Of a stretch of DNA of 7,852 nt, positions 6,815-7,852 are shown in pieces. This DNA is from Christensenella sp. UBA1782 (GTDB lineage: Bacteria; Bacillota; Clostridia; Christensenellales; DTU072): positions 24,197 to 32,048 of the forward strand of contig DCGI01000058.1 of the NCBI GenBank assembly GCA_002315475.1, in the 5' to 3' direction. Every line of letters starts with the position of its first letter. Positions within the stretch are counted from its first letter, which is position 1. The position numbers and the translations under genes are program-made. The notes under the pieces were generated by a model, which saw only the letters and a list, made by a program, of their open reading frames with translations, did not search any database and was not told where the DNA came from.

Positions 6815-7655
6815 GAATCCTTACCTCCCTTTCCAAACGTATACCGTATTCTCGCAAACAAGCCTCTTCGGCAAGTTCTACCAATTCTTTGTACTCTTCC
6901 GCCCTTCCGTTCCCGTCGTTTATCAGCACGTTGGCGTGTTTTTCGCTGAACCGAATACCGCCGAGGCGTTTTCCTTTGAACCCCAACCGTTCCAAATAGT
7001 AACCCGCACTGACACCGTTTACCTTCTTAAAGACGCTCCCCAAACTCTTTTCGCTCGGCAAAGCCTTTCGGCGGATTTCTCCGACCTCTCTCCTTCGCTT
7101 TTGCAAAACTTCCTTCGGTGCCGCCCGTAACGAAAAGGTGGCGGAAACCAAAAATTCATCCTTCGCAAAACTCGATTGCCGATACGAAAAAACCAAATCC
7201 TCCCGACACCGCTCCCGTAAGCCGTCTTTACGGGAAAACACTTCGACCGTATCCAAAGAATCGGATATTTCCCGTCCATGACAACCGCTGTTCCCGAGCA
7301 AAGCCCCTCCGACCGTTCCGGGAAGCAAACAAAAGTCTTCCAATCCCGCCAAACCGTTTTGATAAGCAAGTGCCGAGAGAAAAGCGGTCTTTTCTCCGCA
7401 GTACGCCGTCAATTTTTCCTCCCGAACAGAGAATCCTTTTAACCTCGTCGAAAAGACGTACAAGTCTTCTTTTTTCGTCGCACAAACCAACGTATTGGTA
7501 CATCCCCCTAAAAAGACAAAAGAAAAATCACGATAATTTTGCCAAATATAGCGGATTTCTTCTAAATTTTCGGGGAAAACAGCATTCCGGATGATTCCGC
7601 CGCATCCCAACGAAGAGAGAGCGGAAGCGTCTGCCGCACCGATTTTTACGCTCAT
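6804..7655 (-). CDS. murB: UDP-N-acetylenolpyruvoylglucosamine reductase (MurB)
   Basis: FAD enzyme that reduces UDP-GlcNAc-enolpyruvate to UDP-MurNAc with NADPH in the cytosol, the second committed step of peptidoglycan synthesis. Numbering from the ATG at 7655 (283 residues), visible family blocks are LGGCTNTLV (49-57, FAD phosphate loop; GCTN in place of the usual GSN), LPGTVGGALLGNSGCHG (111-127), FSYRQSSF (156-163), SLGSVFKK (204-211, with catalytic S207), SAGYYLERLGFKG (216-228), FSEKHANVLIND (236-247), and the C-terminal LEREVRI that carries the catalytic glutamate. The length fits the shorter (type II) class. An in-frame TTG at 7685 would add ten residues; ATG is preferred because GGGGG lies 6 nt before it and TTG has no clear site. 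A consensus promoter ends directly against this ATG, which makes the true start uncertain. First gene of the operon. Confidence 0.95.
   Translation of the reverse strand: MSVKIGAADASALSSLGCGGIIRNAVFPENLEEIRYIWQNYRDFSFVFLGGCTNTLVCATKKEDLYVFSTRLKGFSVREEKLTAYCGEKTAFLSALAYQNGLAGLEDFCLLPGTVGGALLGNSGCHGREISDSLDTVEVFSRKDGLRERCREDLVFSYRQSSFAKDEFLVSATFSLRAAPKEVLQKRRREVGEIRRKALPSEKSLGSVFKKVNGVSAGYYLERLGFKGKRLGGIRFSEKHANVLINDGNGRAEEYKELVELAEEACLREYGIRLEREVRILDG
6824..6830 (-). promoter_or_regulatory. Ribosome binding site of whiA, inside murB
   Basis: AGGGAGG on the minus strand is 9 nt before the TTG at 6814 and decides that non-ATG start. It lies wholly within murB codons for the C-terminal REV segment, so the same bases specify the MurB C-terminus and recruit ribosomes for whiA. 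Confidence 0.8.
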
Positions 7656-7685
7656 ATTATACCCCCGTACAGTCCTGTTTGTCAA
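7656..7685 (-). promoter_or_regulatory. Consensus sigma-A promoter for murB-whiA-dnaE
   Basis: On the minus strand TTGACA (7685-7680) and TATAAT (7661-7656) both match consensus exactly and are 18 nt apart. This is by far the best promoter in the window. TATAAT touches the murB ATG, so transcription would be expected to begin near 7650-7648, inside codons 2-3, which conflicts with the assigned start. It may still drive the operon if initiation is unusual, if murB starts elsewhere, or if it mainly feeds whiA and dnaE. Confidence 0.65.
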
Positions 7686-7702
7686 TACGATTCTATGGCT
7701 CG

Positions 7703-7729
7703 AAGGGTTCTCTTATGCACGAATCCCTT
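7703..7729. repeat. Imperfect inverted repeat upstream of the murB promoter
   Basis: AAGGGTTC (7703-7710) can pair with GAATCCCTT (7721-7729) to form eight base pairs with one bulged T and a 10-nt loop. No T-tract follows on either strand, so it does not look like a terminator. It lies about 18 bp upstream of the murB -35 and could be an operator or chance. Confidence 0.3.
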
Positions 7730-7733
7730 ATAT

Positions 7734-7749
7734 GTTATAAAAATATAAC
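7734..7749. repeat. AT-rich inverted repeat GTTATA-AAAA-TATAAC
   Basis: Two perfect 6-bp arms flank AAAA. The repeat sits mid-way between murB and the possible divergent gene at 7781, where a regulator or a -10 element (TATAAC/TATAAA) could lie. The AT-rich composition makes a chance match quite possible. Confidence 0.3.
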
Positions 7750-7780
7750 CTAAAAATACTTGATATGTTTTAGGGGAAGG

Positions 7781-7852
7781 ATGAGATTTTCGGAAAGGTT
7801 TCGTTGTTTGTTCAAAAAAAATACGATAAAAACGTGCGTACCGTACAAAACC
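7781..7852 (+). CDS. Possible N-terminus of an unidentified divergent gene (partial)
   Basis: ATG at 7781 opens a frame of 24 codons that runs off the right edge without a stop. AGGGGAAGG directly precedes it; AGGGGA is 3 nt from the ATG, close but usable. The visible peptide begins MRFSERFRCLFKKN and is basic, with no recognisable motif or clear signal peptide. Codons ending the visible part (ACG, TGC, GTA, CCG, TAC) are of the kind used in the other genes here. A minus-strand frame is also open through the same bases, so this call is tentative and no function can be given. Confidence 0.4.
   Translation, partial: MRFSERFRCLFKKNTIKTCVPYKT

Noticed and set aside
7655..7685. TTG at 7685 as the murB start
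   Set aside because: It has no ribosome site and its bases form the -35 hexamer. The ATG at 7655 has GGGGG at good spacing, although the promoter position leaves doubt.
7682..7852. Minus-strand C-terminal gene fragment upstream of murB
   Set aside because: Not annotated as a gene because its codons (CCT, TCT, CAT and runs of TTT/TAT) look less like the other genes here, no family is recognisable, and a consensus promoter starts at its stop. Kept as a finding, since the edge prevents a decision.
1..7852. CRISPR arrays, insertion sequences, tRNA or rRNA genes, phage genes
   Set aside because: No direct-repeat series, transposase-like frame, terminal inverted repeats, tRNA-like fold or rRNA segment was seen; almost all bases are used by recognisable housekeeping-type genes.

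Overview
The window looks like core chromosome of a low- to mid-GC Bacillota, most likely an uncultured or host-associated member of the Clostridia. The grounds are a whiA gene and a Gram-positive style DnaE in one operon with murB, AGGAGG-type ribosome sites, sigma-A promoter hexamers, and a YkvI-type membrane protein. The class is an inference, and no species is recognised.

Layout, left to right. (1) Positions 1-1363, minus strand: the N-terminal 454 residues of an aconitase-superfamily hydratase of the YbhJ-like branch, cut by the left edge. (2) Positions 1364-1455: a 92-nt divergent intergenic region holding candidate back-to-back promoters and a perfect 12-bp palindrome. (3) Positions 1456-2394, plus strand: a YkvI-like APC-superfamily membrane protein of unknown substrate. 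(4) Positions 2360-5848, minus strand: dnaE, the DNA polymerase III alpha subunit, whose 3' end overlaps the ykvI-like gene tail to tail by 35 bp. (5) Positions 5864-6814, minus strand: whiA. (6) Positions 6804-7655, minus strand: murB, overlapping whiA by 11 bp. (7) From 7656 to the right edge: a consensus promoter for the murB group, an AT-rich intergenic stretch with two inverted repeats, and possibly the first codons of a divergent plus-strand gene.

murB-whiA-dnaE forms a tight minus-strand operon joining cell-wall precursor synthesis, a division/cell-cycle associated DNA-binding protein and chromosome replication. Its right end carries perfect TTGACA and TATAAT hexamers, and its left end has a hairpin plus T-tract terminator lying inside the convergent ykvI-like gene. 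In many Bacillota rapZ and yvcK sit beside whiA; here murB runs straight into whiA. The divergent hydratase/YkvI pair may be a separate metabolic unit (an enzyme and a transporter), but neither substrate can be read from sequence.

I see no mobile element, CRISPR array, tRNA or rRNA. No clearly new multi-gene system is present. The points of most interest are the odd promoter/start geometry of murB, the terminator buried in the convergent gene, the reduced whiA neighbourhood, and the uncharacterised hydratase/transporter pair.
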